In this document: positions 24,691 to 36,006 of the stretch, one piece after another
Layout of the letters: every line of letters begins with the position of its first letter
Numbering within the stretch: the first letter of the stretch is position 1
Source: Nilaparvata lugens
Taxonomy: Eukaryota > Arthropoda > Insecta > Hemiptera > Delphacidae
Assembly: GCF_014356525.2 (NCBI RefSeq)
Contig: NC_052504.1
Location: 62,424,086 to 62,488,085, forward strand
Direction: 5' to 3'
DNA length: 64,000 bases
Made by a program: the position numbers and the translations under genes
Notes under the pieces: model-generated
Told to the model about the DNA's origin: nothing
Databases searched by the model: none
What the model saw: only the letters and a program-made list of their open reading frames with translations

Positions 24691-26512
24691 TTATTTATTT
24701 ATTTATTTATTTATTTATGGAGACAACAGGTCACCCCTAATGTGTCTCCTTCACAAATACAACAATACAAGATACAATACGTGAAATACAACAATACAAT
24801 GAACAAAAAAATGAACAAAGTAACTTTCAATTGCAATATTGTTAAAAGAAAAAAAACTATAGAAATACAAGAGAAGGAAAGAAAAATAGATGTATACAAT
24901 AAAATAATTATAAAACGGAATATAGAAATGAAAAGGTTCTAAAATTAAAATAAAAATGTTACAAAGAATGGATAAAACTAACAAATGAATGTCAGAGGAC
25001 TGGTACCTGCCAATGAAGCAACAGAATGAGTAATGTACGAGAACCTAGTGCAATAGATACACACCTATATACAGCAACAAATAATCGACAACACTACTGA
25101 GCAAGGATATCTCACAATAGACTGTTTAATATTCTATAAAATTTTTCACGAGAGAACCAGAAGATGTCCAGTTGCCCAGAGAAACAGTTGAAAAGTCTTT
25201 GAATTCTGTTGACTGGAGAATTATAGTGACTCACAGTTCTGGACCGGGGCACAAAAAAAGAGAAAGTGGAGCGACGTGATATGGTAGATATATAAATATT
25301 TACATATGAAAGCAAATATGGGGAGTCTATTTTATTATTTAATAAGCTATGAAGAAAAATTAAAGACTTAACATCTCGTCTTGTTTTAATGATTTCAATT
25401 GAAACATATTTCTCAGAGTGTCAGAGGGAAAGTCAAACGGACAATTGAAATTGAATTTTCTGAAGTGAATGTACCTTAAAAATTTATTTTGTAAACGCTC
25501 CAAAAGTAGCACTTGATCATTACAATAAGGGTTCCAAATTTCAGACGCATACTCAAGAATACTTCGGACAAGAGATTTATACAGAAATATTATGGGTGAG
25601 ACATCATTGAAAGGTGAACATGTTCTCAGGATAAACCCCATCTGCTGATTGGCCCTACTACACAAAAGGTCTATATGTTTATTGAATGTAAAATCAGAGC
25701 TGTAAATCACACCCAGGTCCTTAAAAGACTCTACCTCCTCCAACGGTATACCATCAATACTATAGATGCATCTGTGTGAAGCTACCTGCCGGGAAAATGA
25801 TAAAGTTTTGCATTTAGCTATATTTATTCTAAGGCCATTATTCATACTCCATACACTTAGTTTATCAACATCCATTTGAAGGCTAAGGCAGTCATCAGGG
25901 CTCAAAATCGCTTTGTACAGCTTCACATCATCTGCATACATCAGACAGGATGAACCATCAAAGACAGCAGGGAGATCGTTAATGAATAGAAGGAAGAGAA
26001 GTGGTCCAAGGTTAGAACCCTGAGGCACCCCAGATGTACAGTTGAAAGTTCTAGACTTGAAATTATGTACTCTAACATACTGCACTCTTGAATTCAAATA
26101 GCTCTCAACAAGATTTGCCAGGCTTGTACAGAAACCAATCGACTTTAGTTTTTTAACTAATATTCTGTGATTGATTGAATCGAATGCCTTTGAGAGATCC
26201 GTATAAACAACATCAACCCGCCCTCCACCGTCAAGAACTCTGGATACCTCATTGCTGAACTCCATTAGATTAGTCACCGTAGAACGGCCTGACAGAAATC
26301 CATGTTGCTCGTCCGCAATTACTCCCTTCACCTGCCTGTATATAACTGCATGCAAAATTCTTTCAAAAACTTTGGAAAAGCAATTTAAAATTGATATGGG
26401 CCTATAATTACTTATATCAGTTCTCTTACCTGACTTGAAGATAGGAGTAATTCTAGCGACCTTCCATTTAGAAGGGAATTGGCCAGTCCTAATCGATAAA
26501 TTGAAAATGAAT
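24691..26512 (-). mobile_element. 5'-truncated CR1/Jockey-group LINE with (TAAA)n tail
   Basis: This 1822-bp element is inserted on the minus strand. Its 3' end is (TAAA)n, seen as TTATTTATTT on the plus strand at 24691-24718. Its 5' end is cut within the RT gene at 26512. The 8-bp direct repeats TGCAATAT flank it exactly, and the empty site is preserved in two neighbouring tandem copies. The endonuclease domain and ORF1 are absent, as is usual for aborted target-primed reverse transcription. Confidence 0.93.
25112..26512 (-). pseudogene. LINE ORF2 fragment: reverse transcriptase and C-terminus, one frameshift
   Basis: Encodes the catalytic part of a non-LTR reverse transcriptase, which copies element RNA at the nicked target. 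Visible motifs in order: ITPIFKSG...NYRPISIL (RT 1-2), YTDLSKAFDSINH (A), SGVPQGSNLGPLLFL (B), MYADDVKLY (C, catalytic YADD), GLRINIAKCKT (D) and FKDLGVIYSSDF (E). The frame stops at 25360. The C-terminal part continues in the -1 frame from about 25378 down to 25112 and ends with the typical FFVPRSRT...NSPVNRI block. So there is one frameshift near 25375 in an otherwise clean sequence. The open frame reaches the truncation point; the first codons near 26512 are not a natural start. Jockey/CR1 group; exact clade not assigned. Confidence 0.88.
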
Positions 26513-26520
26513 TGCAATAT
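26513..26520. repeat. Target-site duplication TGCAATAT (5' side of LINE)
   Basis: Second copy of the 8-bp duplication. The sequence then continues as in tandem copies 1 and 2 with CTGCGTAGCAGC. Confidence 0.92.
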
Positions 26521-27340
26521 CTGCGTAGCAGCAAGCCTGCTTGTGACCTGTCGTGACTGCGTGTGCGGGCGAGTGTGCAGAGAGCAGTACTGTTACATGA
26601 TTTATTGGTAAACGTGTTTTGTACTTAGCAGCAGTAGCATAAGTAGTAGTAGCAAGGGTGGTAGTAGCACCAACGATGGTCGTCTGATGCGGATTCCGGT
26701 GCTCCAAATATCGACAATCGATCGTCCCTAACATCGTCAGGCGTGGCCAGCATTTTAATCAACTTTCTTCCAAGTAGTGTCAATATTATCCGCCCGTCTC
26801 ATTCCTGGGAATCATCTTTACGACCGAACGCCACTCTAAAATAATCTAGAGCAAGGCTTCTTCAATTCATCCAAAATGGATGAAAAGTGTAGAGAGGAAC
26901 AATTTTATTATCATTTGCCCGTTTAAGTTGAAGTCAGTGAAAAGCGAACTTGAATCAGAATGAGCTTGTATCACGTCACTTCCCTCAAACAATCTCAATC
27001 CATGTGATCAAACCATACAGACCAGAATGTATGGAATGCATTATGTAATCCCATCCAATTGAACTCATCGAGTAGCAATATTAAACATTTCTATTCCTCA
27101 TCGAATCATAAAATTTATTTTCTATACTGGACTATGATTGTCCTATTGCGACTTAATCCTACCATATAATTAATATATTGGAAAAGAGAAAATTTGATTA
27201 TTATTATTGAAATAGATTTATATCTGTCAAAATGTATGATTTCAATTGAAATTAATCGAAGAATAATGGAACACCGTTGAATTGCTGATGACATTATATC
27301 TGGAGTCATGAAGATGTTTCTTCTTATTGGTATTACTCCG

Positions 27341-27781
27341 GATGCCGAGCTTCGGTGGAAAAGCCATCTCAAGAAAACGAGGGATGAGCTCAACTACAAG
27401 TAGAACAGAATGTATTGGTTGGTAGGAAGGAATTCAAGCTCATCAACCTACAATAAAATTCTCTATACAACCAAATACTGAGGCTTGTCTGGTTGTATGG
27501 TGTGCAACTATGGGGCTGTGAAGCGGAGAGCAATATTAACATCATCCAACGATTCTAGAACAAGTTTCTGGAAATTGCTGTTTATGATTCATATTTCATC
27601 ACGAATGCCGACTTTCATAGAGACCTTCAGGTGGAGACAGTCAAGGAGATGATTGTAAAGACAGCTAGGACCTATGAAGAGCCTCTACATGACCACCAAA
27701 ATGTTGATGCTATTCAGCTCTTGGACAGCTCAACATTAACGAGGAGATTGAAAAAGGAGAAGCCAACAGATCTGGTATGAA
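27341..27781 (+). pseudogene. Dead Jockey-clade ORF2 C-terminus (longest copy)
   Basis: The plus strand reads through the RT thumb and the C-terminal tail of a Jockey-like ORF2: ELRWKSHLKKTRDELN, NRMYWLVGRN, then in another frame YGVQLWGCEAESNINIIQRF, stop, NKFLEIAV, and DLQVETVKEMIVK, ending RRLKKEKPTDLV and a TGA at 27779-27781. There are at least two stops and one frameshift. The first 205 bp are shared with tandem copies 1 and 2 and the rest is unique to this end. Assignment to the Jockey clade rests on the QLWGC and NINIIQRFQNK-type blocks. Confidence 0.8.
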
Positions 27782-27877
27782 CCTCCAGGAGTGCTTAGTG
27801 GAAGAGGAAACCAATTAGTATAGTAGTCAAGTGCATTGATTATGAATGAGCTAATTTGAAACAATGAGAAGCTATTA

Positions 27878-29511
27878 TAGTCCAGTCAACATACAGAGGG
27901 GGTTTGCTTGCAATTTATATTGTAGTTCTGATTCTTTGATATATATTATTATTTGGGTACATAAGAGAAGTCCAGAGCCAATTTCTTCATGCAAAACTTC
28001 CTTGAGCTAGATACAGACTGGCCCAAAAACCTCGTATTTTCGGCTCATTTTCCAGTTTTCAGCTATTTCTGCCAAATTTGCTCTCGCCTTTTTTTAGATT
28101 ATAAAATTCTGAATAAAATGAGAAGATTCGAAACTCTCTATCTTCGATGAGTACTGAGTTATGATTTTTCAAAAATGAGTGAAATTTATATAAAAAAAAT
28201 CTATTTTGATGAATTTTAGTTTTTGATCAACAATATCATCCGATTAATACCATTAAGATGTATAATACAAAATCCCTCTGGGCGTATTTTTGTGCTCTAC
28301 AATCTGAGATCAGATAGAGCGCTCTATCTCATATAGATTTCCAGGTACATCTGACAACAATGCTCCTTGTATTGTGGAAAACACCTAATTTTCAGCTTAA
28401 ACCATCATCACCAACTACATTGTCTTCACATTGATATTTCGCACAATGACATGAGTTCATGAGATTATGTTCTATGAGAATCACCCGTTAGATGCACCTC
28501 ATTTCAGTATTTCCTAGTGGGGAAGCGCGCTTTTAAGGACAACTGAAGGATCAAAATTTCAAACACTTATAACTTTCGACACAATGCTCAGATTTTATCG
28601 TACGTCAAGGCAGTCCAAAATCATGCATTATAAGTCAAATTCAGTTGGAAATTGGAAAATTTATTGTTGAGTGTACTCAAGCCCATATTCCAACACACAA
28701 AAAATGGCTTCAGATACAATTTCAAGAAAAAATTTCAAGTGGAATAGATTGACGAACCGAGAAGAATGAAATGTAGTACGATGAAATCCCAGCATTGTGT
28801 CAGAAGTTATAAGTGTTTGAAATTTTGATCCTTGAGTTGTCCTTAAAAGCGCGCCTCCCCACTAGGAAATACTGAAATGAGGTGCATCTAACGGGTGATT
28901 CTCATAGAACATAATCTCATGAACTCATGTCATTGTGCGAAATATCAATGTGAAGACAATGTAGTTGGTGATGATGTTTGAAGCTGAAAATTAGGTGTTT
29001 TTCACAATACAAGAAGCATTGTTGTCAGATGTACCTGGAAATCTATATGAGATAGAGCGCTCCACCTGATATCAGATTGTAGAGCACCAAAATACGCCCA
29101 GAGGGATTTTGAATTATACATCTTAATGGTAATAATCGGATGATATTGTTGATCAAAAACTAAAATTCATCAAAATTGATTTTTTTTCTCCAAATTTCAC
29201 TCATTTTTGAAAAATCATAACTCAGTACTCATTGAAGATAGAGAATTTCGAATGTTCTTATTTTATTCAGAATTTCATAATCTAAAAAAAAGGCGGGAGC
29301 AAATTTTTCTGTCCGATTACGAGATTTGGCAGAAATAGCTGAAACCTGGAAAAAACTGAGCCGAAAATACGAGGTTTTTGGGCCAACCTGTATCTAGCAC
29401 AAGGAAATTTTGCTTGAAGAAATTGGTTCTGGACTTCTCTTATGTACCCAAATAATATATCAAAAAATCAGAACTACAATATAAATTGCATGCACCAATG
29501 TGACTGGACTA
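27878..29511. mobile_element. 1.63 kb foldback element with TTA target duplications
   Basis: Ends are TAGTCCAGTCA at 27878-27888 and its reverse complement at 29501-29511, directly flanked by TTA (27875-27877, 29512-29514). The 3-bp TTA duplication fits PIF/Harbinger-type insertion (TWA targets). Arms of about 730 bp (27878-28606 and 28781-29511) pair with moderate divergence around a 170-bp centre. No transposase is present. A one-armed relative lies at 3379-4030. Insertion interrupts the 3' flank of the Jockey relic. Confidence 0.85.
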
Positions 29512-29599
29512 TTACAAGATTCATCCCGTAAAATAACATGAAGGATAAAAATAAACTGATCGTTGGTCCTATTAGTAGTAACAGTTCTATTCAATTAAA

Positions 29600-30040
29600 A
29601 ATAAAATTAAGATGTTCTGCAAAAAATATCGAAATTCAGCTCTGTATGTGGTGCAATAAGTAGGTCCTTAGAGAACGATACTCTAATAAAAATATCTATA
29701 AAGTTATGGCTATGCCTACCTTAGCTTATGGGAGCGAATTATAGCTATTGTCTACGGAACAAGAATACAAAATTCAAGCGGCGAATTGAATCGATATTCG
29801 AAATCTCGGCGATATTCGAAATGAATCGATAAGGAGAGAATGTGAAACACAACCACTAATAAGTATGATTAACAACTACAGGGAAAAGTGATCTGAAAAT
29901 CTTTCAAGAATGTCGCGGGATCGTCTACCCCGAAATGCATGGCTCCATAGATTAATAGGGAAAAGGAGCATTGGTAGACCAAGGAAGAAATGGACGCCGG
30001 AACAGGCTTGGCTCAGTGAGCTAATTAAAACCCATGACTA
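29600..30040 (+). pseudogene. Decayed non-LTR RT C-terminus
   Basis: Fragments in two plus-strand frames match the C-terminal region of RTE/Jockey-type retrotransposon proteins: CGAISRSLENDTLIK, KVMAMPTLAYGSEL, and at the end MSRDRLPRNAWLHRLIGKR followed by SIGRPRKKW. The arrangement is the familiar one of YKVM.VPTLLYGSE, R.P..AL and GRRSIGRPRKRW blocks. Multiple stops and at least one frameshift make it a dead relic. It is not continuous with the Jockey relic on the other side of the foldback. Confidence 0.75.
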
Positions 30041-30267
30041 GGACGACGACGATATCTAGAGTGACGATATCAGTGTTAATTCAAACTTTCTCATAAGCGA
30101 ATCATTCAAAAAGAGGAGCAGACACAAAAACAATGTATCTCAAAGAAGCTAATCTTTAGAACCATCAAAAAATATGTATCAAAAAAATATATTTTACGTA
30201 GATACATGGGAGAAGAAAGTCATTCATTTAAACTATTCGTCAGTTCTAATTAATGATTTTTGAACCT

Positions 30268-32506
30268 TCTCGTACTTCACACACTTGGTGCAAATCGAAT
30301 ATCATTCTGCATTTTATTTTTCGACTCTTCATTCTGCTTTTGCATAACATAAACTGTGAATTAAACATTCTCATTGCATCCATTCATTTTAATATTCAAT
30401 TTACATGAGAACAAGAACATGAAAACAAGTTAGCAAGGAATAGTGTATTCGAGCTCAGTAGCCTACAAATAGTATTAATAATATTTGAATTACCCGGAAG
30501 TCTTCAGTTACTCACACAGCGGCCATTTTGTTTCTTTTAACTTATAACTTTTATTTTCGAAATAATGATTGAACATAAGAAATTAAAACTTAGACACTAT
30601 CATTTATAAAACTAGACATAGCCACAGAAAAATTATGATAATTTTTCAAATTCAGAAAACAAAATGGCGGTTATTTAAAATTTTGTTTCTCAAATAACTT
30701 AGAAACTGTTGGTTTTACAAAAAAATACAAGAATAACTTTTTTTAGAAAATTTAATTGCTTACCGATTAAATTTTCAAGATTGGACCTATATTGACTGAG
30801 ATGTACCAGCTTGTTCACTTTTTCCAATTGCAGCTGCCAGCTTTAGCTGGCAGCTAACGTTATGTAACGTTATTTTATTGTTTGAAATGACCTAAAATCG
30901 CATACTTATAACATGCGATGCAATTAGAGATTGTTGCATCATTGAGGCGACTTCATCAGCATACCTTGGTGTGCACTGCAACAACTTTCAGTGGTCACCT
31001 ATCACTAAAGCGGCCATCTCAGTTAATATTGGTCCAATCTTGATATAAATAGATACCAATCGATAGGTAATTGAATTCACTAAAAAATGTATTTTGTAAA
31101 ACCAACGGTTTCAGTTATTTAAGAAACAAAATTTCAAATGGCCGCCATTTTGTTTTATGATATTGAAAAATTTTCATAATTTTTTGTAGCTTTGTCTACA
31201 AAGGATAGATATTGTCTACAAATGATATAAATGATTGCGCAAAGTTTCAATTTCGTTAGTTCAACCGTCATTTAGAAAAAAAATAACAAGTGAAAAAAGC
31301 AAAATGGCAGCTGTGAGAGTAACTGAAGACTTCTAGACAATTAAAAAAGTGCTATTCAAATATTTTTCTTACCCAGGAACAATGACCTAGAGTTTTGGTA
31401 GGGAGTTCGTAAACACTGTGTTTAAGCATTATAATTAATATTTCTTATTGATGGATAGAATAGAAAATAACTCTGTCCCTCTTCTATATCTATTTGAATT
31501 TATTTTGAACGAATAACTTTGAATTATTGATTGGAATCAATTGTTCGATAGGAGATTATCGATAAGAGAAATCTTCAAATCTCTAGATATTTCATAATTA
31601 TTGATACATTGTTGATAATGATTGTTGATCAATCTCACATTCGTTTTTTGGTCAGTTCACCTTTTCAAATTAAACTGGCTAGCAATGATTTCTATTCATT
31701 GTGAAATGTGTAACTCTTTCAACTGTGAAGTCATTCTGCATCACTAATGATTTCTTGATTACTCAATCATAAATATAAAGTTTAGTGTCACGTTTTTCTT
31801 CAACATTCAATGATGAATTGATTTTTATTCTGGAAAATGTGCATGGGTGAGCTTTCTGAAGCGAAGCTTTACTGATCGAGTGGTAGTAAAAATCAAATAA
31901 AAGAAATTATTATCATTGTGTAATTAGTAAATTCAGATCTTTGCTAGGTCATTCCAAGAGCACGAATACGCTTCCACGTATTTCCAGAGTAAAACTATTT
32001 TATCTGATTCATCTAATCAATATAAAGCATCGAGATCATACTTTACTACTGACATAATCATTCTGAAAACTGGAGGAAAATGAAGGAATGTCACAATCTG
32101 TCATATCATATGAGTAATTCCAAACAAAAGCTATTACTGACATTTTAGTGCGAGTATGCAGTAAGTCTCTGGCGCTTTAATACCCCAGGAGCATTACAAC
32201 CTACAGCGTAATGTTCTATAAAGTTTTACCTCCAGCAATTTATTCGTATATTACCTTCCTCAACTGAAGACTGGACCGTAGCGTGTACATTAATACTATA
32301 GGCTACTGAGCTCGAATACACTATTTCTTGCAAACTTGTTTTCATGCATTGTATTATTCTTGTTCTCGTGTGAATTGAATATTAAAATGAATGGATGCAA
32401 TGAGAATGTTTAATTTACAGTTTATGTTATGCAAATGCAGAATGAATAGTCGAAGAATAAAATGCAGAATGATATTCGAATTGGACCAAGTGTGTGAAGT
32501 ACGAGA
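30268..32506. repeat. Nested inverted repeats (outer about 210 bp arms, inner about 310 bp arms)
   Basis: Outer arms 30268-30478 and 32290-32506 are reverse complements with small gaps (shared TCGTACTTCACACACTTGGT and TCGAGCTCAGTAGCC). Inner arms 30495-30803 and 31017-31333 pair with more divergence (GAAGTCTTCAGTTACTC, AAAATGGCGG, TTGGACC). The centre (about 30835-30857) holds the small palindrome AGCTGCCAGC-TTTA-GCTGGCAGCT. Between the inner element and the right outer arm lie about 950 bp of unassigned sequence. No target duplication was identified and no coding sequence is seen. Confidence 0.65.
31420..31560. repeat. Direct repeat, copy at 47815-47950
   Basis: The block containing TTATTGATGG...TGTCCCTCTTC and GAATTATTGATTG appears here and again in the same orientation at about 47815-47950 with point differences and small indels. 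This is a small dispersed repeat of unknown type. Confidence 0.6.
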
Positions 32507-33460
32507 ATATGGAAATTTTAATAAGCGCATGAGGCCAAAAGGTACGAAAATCGTAGAGAAAAATGGTAAATTTCAAAGAGTTGTAAAGAATTTAATCAAG
32601 AATAATTTCTGTCCTAATAGTGAAAAGAGGGTTCATAAGAGTATCCTTGGTGCATAAAATTCAGACCTGATTTTTCCAAACTGAATTCGCGCAAAAGTTT
32701 AAAGTTACGGGTTTTATTACGTAAAATCAATATTTTTCCAATATTGTTTCAACCATTTTCAAACGTGCACTAACACCATATAAGTTGTATTTCTACTCTA
32801 AAAACGTTAATACCAGATAATAAATAATGTATATTATCCAGAAAATAATAATTATAATGCAGCTCTCAGCTCATTTCCACACTTCAAAAGCAGTGTGTTG
32901 AAATGACCCATGACTCACGGCAAGGACGTTCCTGCAAGACAAGTCCCACCTCCACCCTACCCAATCAATCAACAAGGATGAATATTCTATTTATATATTT
33001 ACAATGTTTTCATAATATTCACAATGTTCAATAATATTTACAATGTTCATGATATTTACAATATTGACATTCTCAATAGTGACTGTCACCTTTGTACAAC
33101 GTAACAGACTACTTACATAGAAGCTCCTTTGAACTCTGACCCACACACTTTTTCTGCTACTAAACTTCAGTTACCAGTTTAACGTATTTCTAACTAACTG
33201 GGTTGGCATGGAAGTTTAAGATAATTAAAATACCACTTTGTCTTTCAATAAAGGAGCAATGTGGTCTGTCGGTATCTTAGTCAGTAGTGGCGGCGGTGTT
33301 AACTTGCAGATTGACCAATCAATTAGTTCGGTATGATCGTTTGCACTAAACTTTATTGGGGGTATTTCCAAATCAAATCATCGTTTATTGTCATAAAACA
33401 TCTAATATGTTGAGAAAATCGTCATTATTCATTAAAAAAAGATGTATTATATTACAACAC
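32507..33460. other. Unassigned DNA containing an inverted match to 47000-47120
   Basis: 32520-32550 and 32700-32825 match, in opposite orientation, the region 47000-47120 (shared AAGCGCATGAGGCC, TTACGGGTTT and CATATAAGTTGTATTT). The 88-codon ORF at 32391-32657 overlaps a repeat arm and shows no domain. The remainder up to the AAT array has no gene. Confidence 0.5.
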
Positions 33461-33499
33461 AATAATAATAATAATAATAATATAATAATAATAATAATA

Positions 33500-33534
<35 letters not shown>

Positions 33535-33676
33535 TAATAATAATAATAATATAATAATAATAATAATAATATAATAATAATAATAATAATAATATAATAA
33601 TAATAATAATAATATAATAATAATAATAATAATATAATAATAATAATAATATAATAATAATAATAATAATAATAAT
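33461..33676. repeat. (AAT)n microsatellite, 216 bp
   Basis: (AAT)n with regularly spaced two-base phase slips (TAATATAATAA). It abuts the 3' end of LINE element 1 exactly at 33677. The Ile/Leu/Tyr-repeat ORFs read from it are artefacts. Confidence 0.97.
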
Positions 33677-34143
33677 CCTTTCCTTTCCTTTTTCCTTCGT
33701 CCTGGTACCCCCAGAAGAAGGGAGTTTATTATAGAAAATATAACAAACAAAAATGAAAAATACACTTATAAAAAGAAATCTTACAAACAAAACAAATGAA
33801 GAATAATAAAAAAAAGCAAGAATGACAAAAGATAAGAAGATTCCCTTTCAGTAGAACATTTCAAATATTACAAACCAGACGAATTATAAATTCTCCAAAA
33901 CCTTCTAAAGAAGGTTTGACTGGAGGAGTCAAGTTTTACATTATATTAAAAAAAACCATAGAAATAGTACATTGATACAATCAATCTTGATACAATCAAA
34001 ATTAATTGATACATTGATAATAATTCATTTAATTGTATTGTGTAGCAATAAAATAATAAAACAATGGGATTTCAGTTGTTGCTTATCACAAACAATAATA
34101 CACAAGAAAAAATATATATAAAAAAAGAAAGAATTTATGAAAA

Positions 34144-36006
34144 TCATTCAAATTCACTCAAATTATTTAACAGAAAGTGTTTCATCTTATTCTTAACAAT
34201 TGAAATTCTATCCAGACCAATTAAATCATCTGGCAACTCATTGAAAATAGTTGGTACAACATAACTAAGTTCACATTTACCATGATAATTATTGTATTCG
34301 GGCACAATAAACCTCTTATAAGCAGCACCTTGTCTTCGCTCATGCAAAATTCTACTTGACATTTTAAAGTTATTAGAAAAATAATTATTTAATAAGATAT
34401 CATATCTGAAAAGCTCGTTTACAGGAAGAATGCTATATTTTTTAAACAAATTTGGCTTAGGGTAACTCTCTTGTTTTGAATGAACTATTTTCAGCAAGGA
34501 ATTTTGTAATCTCTTAACTCTATCAATTTCATAGCCACTTGCATTACCCCAAACATTGACACCGTATCTTACTACGGATTCAGCTAGGGCTTTATAAACA
34601 ACTATCAATGTCTTCTTTGAGACAGATCGCTGTAAGTTATATAAACCAAATAGACATGAGCGAAGACGCTGGCATACACTATCAATGTGAGGACCCCACT
34701 TTAAACAATCATCAATGAAAATACCTAGATATTTTTGAATTGTAACTTGTTTGACCTTTTCATTACAAGTACAAGGAGTTCCAAAGTTATTCTCATGTAG
34801 ACAATTTAAGGAATGCATAGTAATATTAGTGGACTTTGAGGTTTGACGTGGCGGTCTCATATGCATACAAGTGGTTTTTTTAAAATTCAAAGTCAAGCCA
34901 TTATCATGGATCCATCTTTGCATTCTATCAAAGTCTCTTTGTAGCAATATTCTTGCTTCATCAAAACTTGTGTGGCTGGCTACCATAACTGTGTCATCAG
35001 CATACTGAAATATCTTAGTTTCCTTTGAAACACCAACCATTGTGATTACTGACACCAGATAAAGCAATGGTCCAAGATTGGAACCTTGTGGCACACCAGA
35101 GGTGACAAATTCATGGCGACTGTAGGATTTTCCTACTTTAACAGTAACCTTTCGGTTATTCAAATAATCTATTAACCAGTTAATACCTCGTCTTGACAAA
35201 CCAATTTCACTCATGGACTGTACAATTTTATGAAAAGATAAAGTGTCAAACGCTTTCTTGAAATCTAGAAATAATATTAAAACATGGTAATTCTTATTTA
35301 ATTTATTATTTATATAGTTACATAATTGGGATAAAAGCTGACCAGTTGATTTGTCGCGTTGGAATCCAAATTGAGCTGAAGGGATTAAATTGTGATTTTT
35401 TAAATGCATAACTAATTCATTACAAATATACTTTTCAACTATCTTATCAGGTGAAGAAAGTATTGAAATAGGCCGATAGTTAGAAATTTCTGATCTGGAT
35501 CCATTTTTGAAAATCGGTCTTATTATGGAAGTTTTCAATTTATTTGGAACTTTACCTTCCTCTAATGATAAATTGATTAATCTTGTGATAATTGGTATGA
35601 ACTTGATACTGTGATTTTTTATATCAGACATCAAAATATTATCAATCCCTGGAGATTTATTTGAACTCATACTTCTGATGATATTACCTATTTTTAATTC
35701 ATCTGCATCAGGTAAGTCAAAGCTAGGAAAATTAACATTGGTATCATTATCATTTTCTAAATAAGTAGTAATATTACACTCATGTTTTGCAGCTCTAACA
35801 CCTTCTGTGAATTCACTGCAGAAATGGTCCACAACCTCCTCAACCTGCCTATCACCAACCACTATGTGTTTCATTATATTATCATCAACTGACAACTTTT
35901 CTTGTCTACCCATGGCAACGTTGATTAATGACCAAGTATTTTTTATGCTATTAATGTTTGTCTCAAATTCATTTTTTAGAAAATTACACTTTGCCTTTTT
36001 ATATCT
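34144..36006 (-). CDS. Element 1 ORF2, reverse transcriptase part (-1 frame relative to EN)
   Basis: Reverse transcriptase that would copy the element RNA onto nicked target DNA. The frame is open from 36006 (just after a stop at 36009-36007) to the stop at 34144, about 620 codons. Motifs: IIRPIFKNGSRSEISNYRPI (RT 1-2), LFLDFKKAFDT (A), SGVPQGSNLGPLLYL (B), YADDTVMVA (C, catalytic YADD), NFKKTTCMHM (D) and KYLGIFIDD (E). Between D and E is a Cys-rich insertion (C-x10-C-x-C) also found in element 2. The C-terminus ends with a PTIFNELPDDLIGL-type block usual for CR1-group proteins. There is no ATG near the frame opening that would suit an independent start. The first Met is well inside, so expression presumably depends on entry from the EN frame or the frame was broken by a 1-nt loss. 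No internal stops. Confidence 0.88.
   Translation of the reverse strand, partial: RYKKAKCNFLKNEFETNINSIKNTWSLINVAMGRQEKLSVDDNIMKHIVVGDRQVEEVVDHFCSEFTEGVRAAKHECNITTYLENDNDTNVNFPSFDLPDADELKIGNIIRSMSSNKSPGIDNILMSDIKNHSIKFIPIITRLINLSLEEGKVPNKLKTSIIRPIFKNGSRSEISNYRPISILSSPDKIVEKYICNELVMHLKNHNLIPSAQFGFQRDKSTGQLLSQLCNYINNKLNKNYHVLILFLDFKKAFDTLSFHKIVQSMSEIGLSRRGINWLIDYLNNRKVTVKVGKSYSRHEFVTSGVPQGSNLGPLLYLVSVITMVGVSKETKIFQYADDTVMVASHTSFDEARILLQRDFDRMQRWIHDNGLTLNFKKTTCMHMRPPRQTSKSTNITMHSLNCLHENNFGTPCTCNEKVKQVTIQKYLGIFIDDCLKWGPHIDSVCQRLRSCLFGLYNLQRSVSKKTLIVVYKALAESVVRYGVNVWGNASGYEIDRVKRLQNSLLKIVHSKQESYPKPNLFKKYSILPVNELFRYDILLNNYFSNNFKMSSRILHERRQGAAYKRFIVPEYNNYHGKCELSYVVPTIFNELPDDLIGLDRISIVKNKMKHFLLNNLSEFE

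Larger units (their letters stand above)
24410..27545. repeat. 1.3 kb tandem repeat, copy 3, split by a LINE
   Basis: 24410-24690 and 26513-27545 together make the third unit. It is interrupted at TGCAATAT by the LINE at 24691-26512. Without the insert and one copy of the duplicated 8 bp it is about 1306 bp long, like the other two. It runs without a break into the remaining part of the Jockey fragment, so this is the original end from which the duplications were made. Confidence 0.93.

Noticed and set aside
25360..25378. Frame change at the end of the truncated LINE RT as another programmed frameshift
   Set aside because: It is also a -1 change, but it lies near the C-terminus rather than in the EN/RT linker. 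It has no AAA AGG motif and occurs in a dead, truncated copy, so a simple indel is more likely.
33391..33790. Long minus-strand ORFs rich in Ile, Leu and Tyr
   Set aside because: They are translations of the (AAT)n microsatellite and the adjacent LINE 3' end, not genes.
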